64,000 nucleotides of DNA, taken from Sesamum alatum (lineage: Eukaryota > Streptophyta > Magnoliopsida > Lamiales > Pedaliaceae). The stretch is taken from positions 43,231,702 through 43,295,701 of the forward strand of contig JACGWO010000002.1 of NCBI GenBank assembly GCA_034509735.1, written 5' to 3'. Position numbers and translations under genes: made by a program. Below the pieces are notes generated by a model, which was given only the letters and a program-made list of their open reading frames with translations, ran no database searches and had not been told where the DNA came from. How positions within the stretch are numbered: position 1 is the first letter of the stretch; every line of letters begins with the position of its first letter. Below, in pieces: positions 46,245 through 57,650 of this stretch.

Positions 46245-46372
46245 TACTTTAAATGTATTTTCCCTAACCTGTTTAGCAACAGTGCCACATTCTCAAACTT
46301 GTTCAGGTGCTGCGTTACATAAAATTAGAATTAAAATTGTGGATGTAAGTGTATGGAATTTAAAAAGATAAA

Positions 46373-46780
46373 GGGTAAATTACAATTACCTCACCTGAGG
46401 TTTAGTATAATTACAAATACCTCCTCGTTGTTTGAAAAATTACAAATACGCTCGAGGTTTGTAATCGCTTAACAAATAATCCATTTCCATCCATTTTTAT
46501 GGGTAAACTGACCAAAATGTCCTTATGCATTTTATTTAATTTTTAAAACTCTTTGAATTTTTTTGGACTACAATGCGCAGGGAGCGGTTCTTAAATAGAG
46601 AAGTTAATAATGCAATTTGCCTCGATTAATTTTTCTGTAATTTAATAAAAAAAATCAAGGGCAAAATGGTCACTTTCGGCCTTTAGTTGAAAATTACAAA
46701 CCTTATGGGGCAATATTTCAAACAATAATGAGATATTTGTAATAATGTCAGATCTAAGGGGAGGTAGATATAATTTACCC
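46373..46780. mobile_element. MULE-type MITE
   Basis: 408 bp, GGGTAAATTACAATTACC ... ATAATTTACCC, flanked by a perfect duplication aaaagataaa (46363-46372, 46781-46790; 9-10 bp). Nearest relative is 45819-46244, only about 130 bp away and in the same orientation. Confidence 0.88.
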
Positions 46781-46790
46781 AAAAGATAAA

Positions 46791-47939
46791 GACGCACACC
46801 AATCATATCTTAATTTTATGATTAAGGTTGACGTACCATGAACTAATTCAAAATTATTGGTTTGAGTTCATCGGATTGCTTTGAACACAAATTTTTTATT
46901 TATTTTAACCTCTTTTTATTCTTTTTTGAACTCCAAATATTAATTGATTTGAAAATGTTTTATAAACTTTGAACACAAATTATAATAAATAAAAAATAAG
47001 TTTTAAGCTAGAAAGAGAAAGTTTATTTTTATAGACATAATAAATTAGTTTTTAAATCATAATTGTTTGTATTTAAGATAAATTTCAACCTCTTTGTATT
47101 ATTTTTTGAGTTGAATTATTATTTGATTTGAAATATGTCATCAAAGTTTAACCGCAAATTATAATGAGCAAAATTCAATTTAAAAATAAAAAATTAGATA
47201 AAAATTTTAGTTTTATATAAATAAGAGAATAGTCTTAAAATATAATTATTATAAGTATTGGTATATTGAGATAATTTTAACCTCTTTGTATTATTTTTTT
47301 AATTTGACTTATTATTATTTGAATTGAAAATATTTTAATAAACTTCAAATGGGGGATTTGAGATTGTTTTTAGTTCTTATGAATGGTTTTTATAGGAACT
47401 ATTTAAACACTACCTTTTCTGGAGAGTACAATTTTGAAAAAGAAGGTTCCAATGAATCCGAGGAAAGATTTTCGACCAAAGTGGGTAGATGGAATCATTT
47501 GAAAGGTTTGAAGAGCTTTCGATTCCATTAAGGAATTGAATTATAAGAGATTTCTGGATCGAGAGGTAGTTCACTAGTTCATCTTGGTAGAACACATAAA
47601 ATATGTATGTGAAAATATATGTATAGCCAAAAACGCACCACACCTAAAATCGAGTCAAGTTATACTCATTCAAGTTGACTCTGTTCGGTAATTAAATAAA
47701 CAACAAAATGTATTATTATGGTGGTATCATTCTACTTTTTCATAGACGAGCTCCAGGTTTGAATCTCCTAATGTGCATGAGGATGTTTTTTTTTTTTTTT
47801 TTTTTTATAAATTTTTTTGGGCAATTCTTTAGTTTTAACATATCTTTAACAGCGACAATCATATTTGGCGGAGTTTTCGAACGTAAGGGACTAAGTGATA
47901 TAGTTGAGGGATCAAAAGTGATATTTATAAAAAAAAATT
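46791..47939. other. no gene; AT-rich short repeats
   Basis: The phrase aacctctttNtattNttttttga recurs at about 46909, 47090 and 47279, and attgatttgaaaat-like text follows each, so a diverged direct repeat of about 185 bp is likely. ORFs at 47349 and 47410 overlap on opposite strands and have no recognisable content. A 19-20 bp T run lies near 47788. Confidence 0.45.
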
Positions 47940-48720
47940 AATAGTAAAAATAAATACAAAGAGTAGTTATGGAAGACATGATAAATGAGGAATCAACAAC
48001 AGGTAGATAATCCAAAAAAAAATTAAAAATAAATGACAAACCAAAATTATATAGGACATCAAAATGGCCCTCTCCAATAATATAAACTAGTAAGTGTGGC
48101 ACATTCTATGTATGTGCATAAATTTTAAAAATTATTTTAAATAAAATATATTGATAAATTATATTATCTATTTTTTATAGAGTGAAAAATTACCTAATAT
48201 ATATTTATAAGACTAGCTGTTGTGGCACGTCGTCCCTGTGTGCATATAATAAATATTCTTTTGCGCTTTAAAATATATTATTATTATAAATAAGAGCAAA
48301 CTATAAACCATTACATCACATTAAAAAAGTAAAAGAAAAAAAAACTAATTTATCAATTAGTGAAACTTTAAAAGTTAAATAAGTTGGTTATATTATTGGT
48401 TGAAGGGCATTTTCGACCTTACAAAAAATGGTGCAACGGTGTAATTAATCGCCGTTTGTGAGTGTGGATGGAGTTTTCTTTATATAATAGTATAAATAAT
48501 ATATATATAAGATAAGAATGCATGAGAAAAAAAAAAAACTACCAAAAGGTAGTTATGGAATGAGTGAAGAAGCTAAAGATAATCAATTAATTTTTTTTTA
48601 AATAGCAGACCAATTAATTTGGACACCAAATTGATCCTCTCCAATAATATATAGTATAGATTAAGTATAAATAAATATTAATAGATAGGACACATTCAAT
48701 ACATGTGCAAAGTAGGAGTA
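47940..48720 (-). mobile_element. cluster of Helitron pieces
   Basis: Minus-strand Helitron 3' ends (short GTGCAC-type hairpin followed by CTAG|T) lie at about 48086-48115 and 48213-48245, and a decayed one at about 48680-48712. TCTATACTA-type 5' ends lie at about 48640-48660, and a related start lies near 48070-48085. The pieces at 47940-48085 and 48510-48660 are homologous to each other. Confidence 0.6.
48213..48500 (-). mobile_element. non-autonomous Helitron
   Basis: On the minus strand it starts near TATACTATTATATAAAGAAA and ends with a hairpin (gcacacagggacgacgtgc) followed by cacaacagCTAG|T. The element at 60602-60876 is a relative in the other orientation, with the same start and gcacatacaaacgacgtgc hairpin. 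Confidence 0.7.
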
Positions 48721-49199
48721 GCGATTTATAATTTATGAATAGAAGATAATAAAAAAGTACAATAACAAATAACATTTTTTCAGAATTTTATATTTGGAAC
48801 GGTAAGATACTAATACAATTGTTAAGAGCGCTTGGACATGTTAGACTCAATGTATTACATTGTTTCTAATTCTAAAGGGTAAATTAGGCTTTTTTTTTTA
48901 AATTTAAATTGATTACGAATACTTTTTATTGTTTTGAAAAATTAAAAATATACCTTCAAATGCAAAATAATTATGTAACACCTAGACAGTGAAATAAAAA
49001 TTACTAGTTCAACCTAGAAGGTGGTGAAAGTATTTATAAAAATTTTAAAAATATATAAAATTATAATTTATAGTCTTTGGAAGGTTTACTATTAAAATTG
49101 GATAAACAACTAAAGAATGTTAAAGGAACGAGCTCGTTATTAAATAAAATAATAATTTATAATTATACTAAATTCTAAAACGTGCGAAATTTTACCTTC
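48721..49199. other. no gene seen
   Basis: AT-rich, with a possible fragment of the GGGTAAATTA MITE family near 48880. Nothing else recognised. Confidence 0.5.
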
Positions 49200-49680
49200 T
49201 ATTTGGTTTTATTTTTGAAATGTTTTGTTTTATTTTGTGGAGATAGAGAGAGAGAGAGAGAGAAAAAAAAAAGATAAATAAGTGTGTGTTAGAGATATGG
49301 TGTATGTTTGAATTTATTTTTGGAGTTAATTTTAAATAGTGTAAAAACTATTTTGTATGTATTGTGTTGTATATTGGGAGACAAAAAATATTGTTCATTG
49401 TCAAATCATATTTTGTTTATATATTTTTATATATGTATATAATAATATTTATTTTTTGTATGTATTTTGTTGTATATTGGGAGACGAAAAATACTGTTCA
49501 TTGTCGAATCATGTCTTTTTTATATAATTTTATAAATATATATATATATATATAATAATATTTATTTGTATATAAATATATATATAAATACGAATCGAGA
49601 CACCCAGTAAAAATATTTTAAATAATATTATATTTGATTTTATTTTTTCATTGTCTCGAAAATGAGTAGCAAATGAAACC
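49200..49680. repeat. AT-rich dispersed repeat, inverted copy of 5153-5502
   Basis: Reverse-complement match to the 5.3-5.5 kb region. It also contains an internal direct duplication: 'gtatgtattgtgttgtatattgggagac.aaaaatattgttcattgtc' text occurs at about 49355 and again at about 49457. Confidence 0.6.
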
Positions 49681-49947
49681 AAACAAAGCCTTAGAATGTT
49701 GAAAGTCGGTGGTCATCGGAGAAAACTACTGAAATTGTTGGTCAGACCTTTCATGATGTGGGTCCATGAGTGGGGCCCGCATGGGGACAGCTTTAAGGAT
49801 TCAGAAAAGATAGCACCAAGAGAAGCGAATAAACACTCAAAGCATATTCCTAATAATACTTTGTATGTTCCGGCTTATTTATTTATTTAATATTAAAAAA
49901 ATAAAAAATAATTTTTACCGAAATTTTAATTTTTTTTTTAAATTTCT

Positions 49948-49987
49948 GAAGTCGAACTCTGAGAGTTTGACTTCAGAGTTCGACTTC
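49948..49987. repeat. perfect 15-bp hairpin
   Basis: The arms gaagtcgaactctga (49948-49962) and tcagagttcgacttc (49973-49987) are exact reverse complements with a loop of 10 bases. It lies about 240 bp beyond the 3' end of the MULE transposase-like gene and could be a transcript-end structure or part of a transposon end. Confidence 0.8.
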
Positions 49988-50230
49988 TTTTTTTTTATTA
50001 TTATTATTATATTATAATTATTACTTTTGCGTATATTCAATTTTTTTTAATTTTATTATTATTATTATTATTTAGTCTGCATATAGTTAAAATAAATATA
50101 CAACAAAAAATATTTATTAACACAAAAATATAATTATATTAAAAAAATTATATTAAATCAAATAATAAAGTTTAAAAAATTATTTATAATAATTACAATT
50201 CTTAAAATTATTGTTGTCTTCTACGACCCC

Positions 50231-52787
50231 TCACCGACGCATCAGTTTGTCTTGAATGGCCCTCCCTTTGTTGGTATTGTTGTCTATCTCGCGTTTGTGG
50301 CCAATCCATCTCGTTAGGAATACGTGTGGTTTGGTTCTACCACGATGAATGATGTCACGTAAAGTAGTGTCATGGACCAACTCAAATTGTGGAACATCCC
50401 AATAATCTTCCGCCATCAAAGGATGAAAAGACTTAGAATATGTTCTCCTGTAAGCCATTATATCATAATAGTCCTTCACCATTGATGGGGCACTAATTCT
50501 ATATGCAGCGCATACCTTTTGAGCATGCGAGCACGGGATGCCGAATTGACTCCATTTGCCACATGAACATTCTCGTGTGGCAATTTTGACGACGTGAGTG
50601 TTGAATACATGTCCAGTCTGACGTTTTGTCACAACGGAGGCAGACTGTTGGTGCTGGTTGTATCTCGTCATAGCATGTTCAACACTTTTTTCGAACCAAC
50701 GTTGGAACAATTTGTTTGCAAAGTCCGTCCATAGTTGGTTGTTGCTTAACATGACACCACTTTTGGCCATCCTCTCACGAAAATAGTGGACTGAACGAGC
50801 AAATGTTATTTCCACTATTGCAGTCACAGGCAATCGACGAGCCCCTTTCAGAACTCCATTGATGCACTCTGACATGTTGGTTGTGAGAATTCCGCACCGC
50901 CATCCGCCATCGTGAGAAGCTGTCCATTTTTCCTTCTCAATATTCTCTAAGTACACAAACGCTTCTAATTTGTAAGCCTTTATCTCGTTCATTGTTCGAT
51001 TGAACTTGCTGATTTGATATTCAGAACCAGCTCTCCAACAAAGGTCCTTCAGTTCGACATTCTTGTGATGACTATTGAAATTAGAACATACGTGCCGCAA
51101 GCAATATCTGTGCACTCCCTGTGGTGGCACAAAATCTGGAATTTTTTTCACTGCTCTGATGAGACCCGTATTACGGTAAGAAATAAGACACATCCCAGAC
51201 CGTCCTCTTATAATATGTTTGCTCAACATTTGAAGAAACCAAGTCCAAGATGCTTCGGATTCTTCATCGACAATAGCAAACGCAAGAGGAAGTACATGTT
51301 GATTCCCATCCATGGCAGCTGCAATCAACATTTTGTGCTTGTACTTCGTGTATAAATGTGTTCCATCGACACTGATGACATTGCGGCAGTATTGGAACCC
51401 ATCGATACACGGTTTGAACGCCCAAAAGACGTATTTTATCACGTATGCATTGCTTGACCGCTGAAAGTATTTATGTTCCCATTCAACAATCGTCCCTTCA
51501 TTATACTTTTGGAGAGCTCCCATGGAGTATGGTAGCTTTCGAACTGAACTCTCCCATGTGCCATAAACGGTTTCACGGGCCATCTTCAAACTGTACCATG
51601 CCTTTTGGTATGTTATGTCGAACCCTGTGTGGTCCTTCACAGTTTGTATGACATGCTTGTTTCCATATGAGGGGTCGCATTTTACCTGCCCTAATAATAA
51701 AGAAGCAACGTACCTTCTGTCTAAATTGTTGTGTTCGAGGGACATATCGTTAATAACACATGTGTGGTCCCCCTTATATTTTGTTATTTCCCAACGGCCC
51801 TTCCTCGGTTTTATTATTCCACGTAGCTCCCATCTACACCATACATCTGGAACGTGGAAAAAAAAGAAGATGAATACACTTTCTAATAAAATTGTGATAG
51901 ACGATTATACATTATTGATACGTACCTGGAGTGCTATGTTTACAGACGACCTTCCATTTTTTTGTGGTACTTTCAAGTACCACATACTCACGTCGTGCAT
52001 GTCGTATCGAGTGATCTTTCACCGCTCCTATTAAATGATCTTTATTTTTGAAAATCATTCCCACATCAAGTCTCCCTTCATTAGCATCATGAAATTTTGC
52101 ATACTTTGACGGAACATCAATGGAGTCAGCAGGTATCTCCGGGAATGTACGATCAAAAAATGGTATGGAACGGTAAAACATTTCCTCGTTAGTGTTATTT
52201 GGCATAAACGGTTCATTGGTTGGTGACATACCTTGAGCGTGGGATGCAAATGTTTCAGCCATGTCATTTATGTCAGCCTCGTTCTCAGGATCCTCGGGTG
52301 GTATTGGAAATGCAGCTTCATCTGGTTCAGACATATGATTTGAAAAATCGGCCAAACTATCAGCTTGAGGATCTTCTTCATGATCCTCTTCAGGGTCTTC
52401 TTCGAACACTGGCTTGTCGTTGCTCCGTGAATGGGTTGCCCGGGATTGAATTCCAATGTTTTCCAGGCCTTGTGTAACAGCAACCACGTCAGGTGTTGAG
52501 TCATATACGCCGTAATTTGAAGCACTCCCAAAAAAATCACCCCCAGACGGGCCAATGCAAAAATCACCACCAGATGGACCTGCAAAAAAATTACCATTGG
52601 AAGGACCGGCTAAAAAATCGTGGTTGGAGGAAGAAGGTAGACCTTCATTGGCTAAAAGTGATATGTAGTCGCCCCAAGGTTGGCTAAACGTATTTGATGG
52701 CTGTGATGGGTATTGATGTTCTTTTTCAATATATATTTCTAAGATTGGAAAGCATGATGCAGGATCCAAAAAGAATGACAAAGTGTC
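50231..52787 (-). CDS. MULE (Mutator-like) transposase-type protein, two exons, catalytic motif altered
   Basis: Exon 2 (51846-50231) and exon 1 (about 52787-51926) are joined by a 79-bp GT...AG intron (51925-51847) that keeps the frame. Exon 1 begins in a frame without a visible ATG, so the true start is probably further upstream. It encodes a repeat region (F-A-G-P-S-G-G-D-F units), an acidic stretch and a Mutator N-terminal domain (VGMIFKNKDHLIGAVKDHSI). Exon 2 encodes the MULE transposase core (VISVDGTHLYTKYKHKML ... AFAIVDEE) and a SWIM zinc finger (CSCGKW...GIPCSH). The motif normally SDRH reads SYRN (Tyr codon at 51176-51178), removing a catalytic Asp. No terminal repeats were found. 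It may be a dying transposase or a host-retained derivative. Confidence 0.78.
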
Positions 52788-52915
52788 ATCGTCTTGGATT
52801 TGTATTCAATACTTTGTATGCCTTTCCGAATACTTTGTAACCCAGAAAAACGGTAATGAAATGTATACCTTTTCTTGTCTACTTGTTGTAGATTCATTAT
52901 TTGCATTTTATTTAG

Positions 52916-53745
52916 TAAGAGAGGGGAATGACCCCTCCGTTTAACACTTTATTTGGGAAGAGAGGTGGATTACCCCTCACATTTAGCACTTTATTTAGCA
53001 AAAGAAGGGGATGACCCCTCACACTGACACTCTTGGAGAGGGATGGCCCCTCACATTGAAAAGTTGGAGGGGGATGGCCCCGCACATTGAAAAGAGGGGG
53101 ATTACCCCTCACATTGAAAAGAGGCAATCCCCTCACATTGACATCTTATCTAAAAGAGGGGGATTGCCCTTCATATTAATATTTTATCTAAACATGGGGG
53201 ATTGCCCCTCATATTGACACTTAATCTAAAAGAGGGGGATGGTGCCACACGATTCACCTAAAAGAGAGGGATGACCCCTCACCTTAATATTTTGTTTATA
53301 AGAGGGAGACTGCCCCTCACAGTAATATTTCATCTAAAAGAGGGGGATGGCCCCTCACGTTAATATTTTACTTAAAAGAGGGGGATGACCCCTCACCTTA
53401 ATATCTTGTTTGAAAGAGGGGGATTTCCACTCACGTTAATGTTTCACCTAAAAGAGGGGGATCACCCCTCGCCTTAACATCTTGTTTCTAAGAGGGGGAC
53501 TGCCCCTCATAGTAATATTTCATCTAAAAGAGGGGGATGGCCCCTCACGTTAATATTTTACCTAAAAGAGGGAGATGACCCTTCACCTTAATATCTTGTT
53601 TGAAAGAGGGGGATTGCTCATCACGCTGACATTTTATTCAAAAAGAGGGGGGTTGCCCTTCACTTTGATATTTAGTTCAACACTTTGCTTATAAGATATT
53701 TAGTTTAATATTTTGCTTATAAGAGGGGGATTGCCCCTTACATTT
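52916..53745. repeat. minisatellite of about 40 bp, each unit a GAGGGG...CCCCTC hairpin
   Basis: About 22 units, each with gaggggg-at-(g/t)(a/g/t)-cccctc followed by an AT-rich linker (cacNttaatattttatctaaaa). Between about 53270 and 53640 the linkers cycle in the order attttgttta, atttcatcta, attttactta, atcttgtttga, giving a higher-order period of roughly 190 bp. It lies just upstream of the MULE-type gene and just before a gypsy 3' fragment. Some Tat-type elements carry such arrays before the 3' LTR. Confidence 0.92.
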
Positions 53746-55235
53746 GAAATTTAGTTCGAGAAGAAACAACTTAATATAATGAACAATGGAGGAACCAAGT
53801 TTGATAATATATAAAAGTGAACTCTTAAGAAGTTCCCCAAAAATGACAAAGACCTCCCACAAAGGTCCAAGAGTGTTCCAACCAAGAGAACTTCTACAGA
53901 GCTTCCAAAAAGTCCAACGGGACGCGCCGCGTTGCAACTTGACACAATGCGATATATGGTGCAACACACAGTCAACATGACGCGTCGCGACGCGAGGTGA
54001 TACAAATGTGACGCAACGCAACGCAATCACAAATAGTCATCAAAGGGGCAAGGTCCCCATCGCCTCTATGGCGACATACGAGGATGCAGAGGATGAGGGA
54101 GCGAGTAACCACATCTCCCTTCCTTGACGAAAGGCAAGAACGGATTCGCGAATCGCGCTTGCAAACACACTGTGGAGAGGAAGGGTTAGAAGAACGAGTC
54201 CTTAATAACTCTCCCAAGGATAAACAAAATATCAAAAAGCCACAAGAGAGGAAGTGGCACCAAGATCCCGCAACGCCGGAAGAAACTCTTCGAAGTACGC
54301 AAAAGAATTAGGAGCGAAGTGGCTGACGCGCGACATCGAGGTCTGAAGCGGTGGGCTTGCGCTATCGAAGGAAATCAAGGAGTTTTCAACTTTTTCCTAG
54401 CTTTAATTTCTAGAAAAATCTAGCAAATCAGATAAACATTCCTGGTGCCCTAAACCAAAATCACTTCGTGATCAAAATCGACCACTTCAGCAAGCAAGAG
54501 AGGAAGAAGGAGGAACAACAAGCCACTCTCGGTCGAAATCCGACCGAGGCGGGGAGCCACGACCAGACTCTGGCTGAGGCGTTCCGCCTCGACCAAGGCC
54601 TGGCCGAGGCACACCTCGGCCATGCCACGATCCACCATCGACAAACCCCCGACAACGCCTCGTTGGACATTTTCTTAAAGTGCGTGACATCCTAAAATTC
54701 TTTCGAACTGGCGAATTGTTTCTGTTTTTTTCCAGATTAACAAATGATGACTTTTGGAAGTCTAAAAACAAAAACTATTGCAAGGCAAGAGATGAAGAGC
54801 CATATACTCGAGCCAACTTGTTTCGACATTTTTTCTGGAATGTGACTGAGGCCAAGAAGACAGATCGAACAAAGCAAGATGAAGAAAGTCAGAATATCCC
54901 ACCAAGTTTATACATAGAAGACAAGGAATCCCAGCAAGGGAAGGAGTTGAACCAAGAGTAGTCTCAAAAGAGAACGAGCCTGTATGAAGAAGGGTCCTAA
55001 GAAGGAAGAAACATGTGGCAGAAGTAGAAGGTCAAGGAAAAAGAGCCCTAATAGAAGAAGGAGCAAGAAGAAAAAAGAGCTCCAGTAGAAGAGGGATTTG
55101 TGCCAAGAGGAATCCCAGAAGAGAAAAATTCTACATCAAAAAGGAAGATTATCAAGAAGAGGAAGCTGAATCAGAATCAGATTATCGGTTAGAACTTCCA
55201 AATTTTCCGGAAATATTTGAAAGTTGGGGGGCTAC
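53746..55235 (+). mobile_element. 3' internal part of a gypsy element
   Basis: This stretch ends in a polypurine tract (aagttggggggctac, 55221-55235) and an LTR. About 54530-54640 is GC-rich and has gaggc..gcctcgac units like those in the antisense exon of the 6481 element, suggesting a related Tat-like element. No pol motifs are visible. Short plus-strand ORFs at 54680-54961 and 55015-55260 (lysine/glutamate-rich) are unassigned. Confidence 0.55.
55221..55235 (+). promoter_or_regulatory. polypurine tract
   Basis: aagttggggggctac directly precedes the LTR start, comparable to ttgagggggcagt before the 15724 LTR. Confidence 0.7.
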
Positions 55236-55593
55236 TGATAGTGCTAGAAAATTAGGATAGGAGAAATTACCAAAATACCCTCGAGTTGTAAACAAATTCA
55301 CGATTATGCCATAGCGGTTATTAGGAAAAGTTATAGAAGTAGTGGGGTGATGCCAAATTACCAAGGCACCCTCACTGATTAAATCTCGGCGGCTAGATGG
55401 AAGGCGGTTGAGGGGCAGTATTGTATTTCACCCCCTGTCATTTATTATAAATAAAGGGTGAGATCCTTTGTAAATGATGATGTTCATTTAATAGAAATCT
55501 ATTTTTCTACTTTTGGAAGAAATTCGTGTGCCTGGCGACGTCATTTCGAGTTACCGTGCTTAGACTAATTACCTCCCGAATCTGACACCATCA
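55236..55593 (+). repeat. 3' LTR of the partial gypsy element
   Basis: 358 bp, TGATAGTGC ... GACACCATCA, with a TATA box (tataaata, 55446-55453). The next five bases, gtatg, would be the target duplication, but no partner LTR preceded by gtatg is visible upstream. The element is therefore 5'-truncated or rearranged. It inserted just upstream of the family copy at 55705. Confidence 0.8.
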
Positions 55594-55601
55594 GTATGTT
55601 A

Positions 55602-55704
55602 TAAGATAAGCAGGTCGTCGTACGTCTCAAGAACCAAAAAGAAACAACAAATGGATAAGCTAATATATAGGCGCATTTCGTTTGTTGCAACACTTTAGAA
55701 AATC
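55602..55704 (+). promoter_or_regulatory. conserved upstream block and TATA of subfamily B
   Basis: Matches the block before 27132 (gataagcaggtcgtcgtacg, tctcaagaaccaaa, taagctaatatatagg). TATA-like tatata at 55664-55669. The gypsy LTR ends only about 10 bp before this block. Confidence 0.6.
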
Positions 55705-56244
55705 ATGTCTTGCTTTAATTTGAGATATGTGTTCCTACTTATTATTAACAATGTCAAGTCCCCGATGGCCAAACCATCTGAATGGGATCCGTTTCACATT
55801 GCATGTAACTTTACTTGGATCAAGTCCTGCCTTCTCAGCATTTTCTTCTTCATCTTCTCCTTCGTTTTCATTGGAATCCCATTAGCACCTCCAAATAATA
55901 CGACAAGGTATATTATTATCGTGCAGATCAAGAAATTCTCTCCCTGTCTTGCCATTTCTTTCTTGGCTTCGCTGTTCTTGTCACAAGTCATTTTCTGATA
56001 CATTTATTCCCTAATTTTGTTACTTTTTCTGTTCTTCAGTACTTGTATTTCTAGTTATTTCTTCATGAACTTCATATCTTGGGTGCAAATTATGTTGTCG
56101 GTTGTGTTGAATGTCAATATACTTATCATTGCAAACGATACGATTGAGGCAAACAACGAGTTGCAAGAGGCAGAACGAGAATTTGATGGTGGTAGTGATC
56201 GTGAAGAGGGCCGCGGCGGACAAGTTGAAGCCCCACTTCCTTAA
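55705..56244 (+). pseudogene. small membrane-protein family, subfamily B, one premature stop
   Basis: Open from ATG (MSCFNLRYVFLL) for 97 codons to TGA at 55996-55998, then open in the same frame to the stop at 56242-56244. The stop replaces the Trp of the conserved FWYIYP motif, consistent with one G-to-A change. All other conserved parts are intact (EWDPF, WIKS for WIKF, IGIPLAPPN, CISSYFFMNFISW, acidic tail). The tail ends with an extra EAPLP relative to the 27132 gene. Very recent inactivation is likely, since no other damage is visible. Confidence 0.78.
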
Positions 56245-56455
56245 TTATAAGTTGTGTGAAATAGTTATACTTTACTTATGGATGTTAATTCCATATATGT
56301 TAATTATGTTCCTCCTGGTTATTTAGTGTGTTTTGGGACCATCTTCTTACCTTGTTAATAGTAAGAATAAGACAAGAAGCCATTACTTTATTGTCGTACA
56401 TATTTTTGCCTAGCCAACATTAATTTCTGCTACTACTGCGCTCTTCTTACCTTGA
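56245..56455 (+). other. conserved 3' flank of subfamily B
   Basis: Matches the 27657-27950 flank through ataagttgtgtgaaatagtt, ccatatatgttaattatgtt and gaccatcttcttacc, with small insertions and deletions. Confidence 0.65.
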
Positions 56456-56892
56456 CAAAGATGAGAAATTGAGGGTGAAGAAATTATGTAAAAAGTTAAA
56501 TTTAATTATAATTAATTAATATTTATCATGATTTAAATTATAACTAATGTTATTTTATAACATATCAAAGAAAAAAGAAAGGCATTTTTTTATTCCTTAT
56601 ATCTGGGTCTGGCACGTGAATTGTGATTTTATTGATGACGTAGATGATGTTACTTTTGTTCGGACGCAGTTTTGGGCACTACTTCCACAATCTTATTTAA
56701 TGACATCATTGATTGATTGATTTGTGTACTTTTCTTCATCACATCACATGGGAACAACTGCAAATTCATTGGATGATGTGGCCCTCTTCTTAGGATGACT
56801 TCAGTCAAGTTTTTCTATAATAATTTAATTATTAACTTTAAAATAATTGATTTTGTAAATTTGTAGTTTTGCAAAAATTATAGATTTTAACT
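56456..56892. other. no gene seen
   Basis: AT-rich DNA with no recognisable feature. Confidence 0.55.
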
Positions 56893-57010
56893 TATACAAA
56901 GATGTTGGCTAAGTTGAGAGCTTATGATCTAAGAGATCATGAGTCTGAACCCCTGTGTAAGAATGTTGTTACTGTATAATAGGTATTATATGTATATTGT
57001 AATAGGAAGG
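56893..57010 (+). mobile_element. partial SINE (family 1)
   Basis: A-box-like ttggctaagttgag and B-box-like gagtctgaacccc, followed by gttactgtataataggtatta, correspond to the first half of the 4886 SINE. The 3' half is missing. Confidence 0.6.
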
Positions 57011-57484
57011 TATTATCTAGATATTATGAGCTTTTATCTATTCTTTAATATACAAATACAATAGATCTCTAAATACGATTCATTTCATCATCCAATATTA
57101 TTAAATAGAAGATCAAATATATTAATAATATATTTAAATAAAAAATTATTACAAAAATATATATCTCTTACTATTTGATTTACTTTTTTTAATTAGTACA
57201 ATTTGTACATGTACAAACGACATAAAGAAACGTATAGGTCGGGCAATTTTGGGGAGTAGCCAAAATTGCCGGCTTCCCGTTACTCAATAGGGCAATTCCT
57301 CTCATATAATTAAGGGAGTCATCGAGATGTGTTTACCCGAGCTAATGATAGTGGCAAGAACACTTTTCGAACAATATATATATATATATATATATATACA
57401 TCTTTGTCTTAATAAAATTTGATATTGTAATTCTTTGTCCGCTTGAATATCACAGTGTGAGTGTGGAAAAAATTCTTACTCAAA
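57011..57484. other. no gene seen
   Basis: AT-rich with a (TA)n tract at about 57377-57398. About 57235-57300 has a short imperfect inverted repeat (gggcaattttggg...ccaaaattgcc). Confidence 0.5.
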
Positions 57485-57650
57485 TCAAGTTTGGTCAAAT
57501 TAAATTAATCACAGGCCAAGTGTGGTACACTCGTCATGTGATTGATTATTTTGTTCTCAATTGTATATCAATCACACGATAAGTATATTACACTCACCTT
57601 ATAATTGTTTAAATTAAATCAAACTCAATTTGAATTTGAATTTGAATTTT
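57485..57650. repeat. palindromic MITE-like repeat
   Basis: Second copy of the 40533-40697 type: caaatcaagtttggtcaaat at the left and a mirror-image atttgaatttgaa-rich right arm, with gtggtacactcgtcatgtga and its mirror inside. Confidence 0.6.

Noticed and set aside
51014..52687. Plus-strand ORFs opposite the MULE-type gene
   Set aside because: Complement of the transposase exons; no motifs of their own.
52916..53745. CRISPR-like array
   Set aside because: The intervals between the G/C-rich motifs are themselves similar AT-rich sequence and not unique spacers, and the host is a plant. It is a minisatellite.
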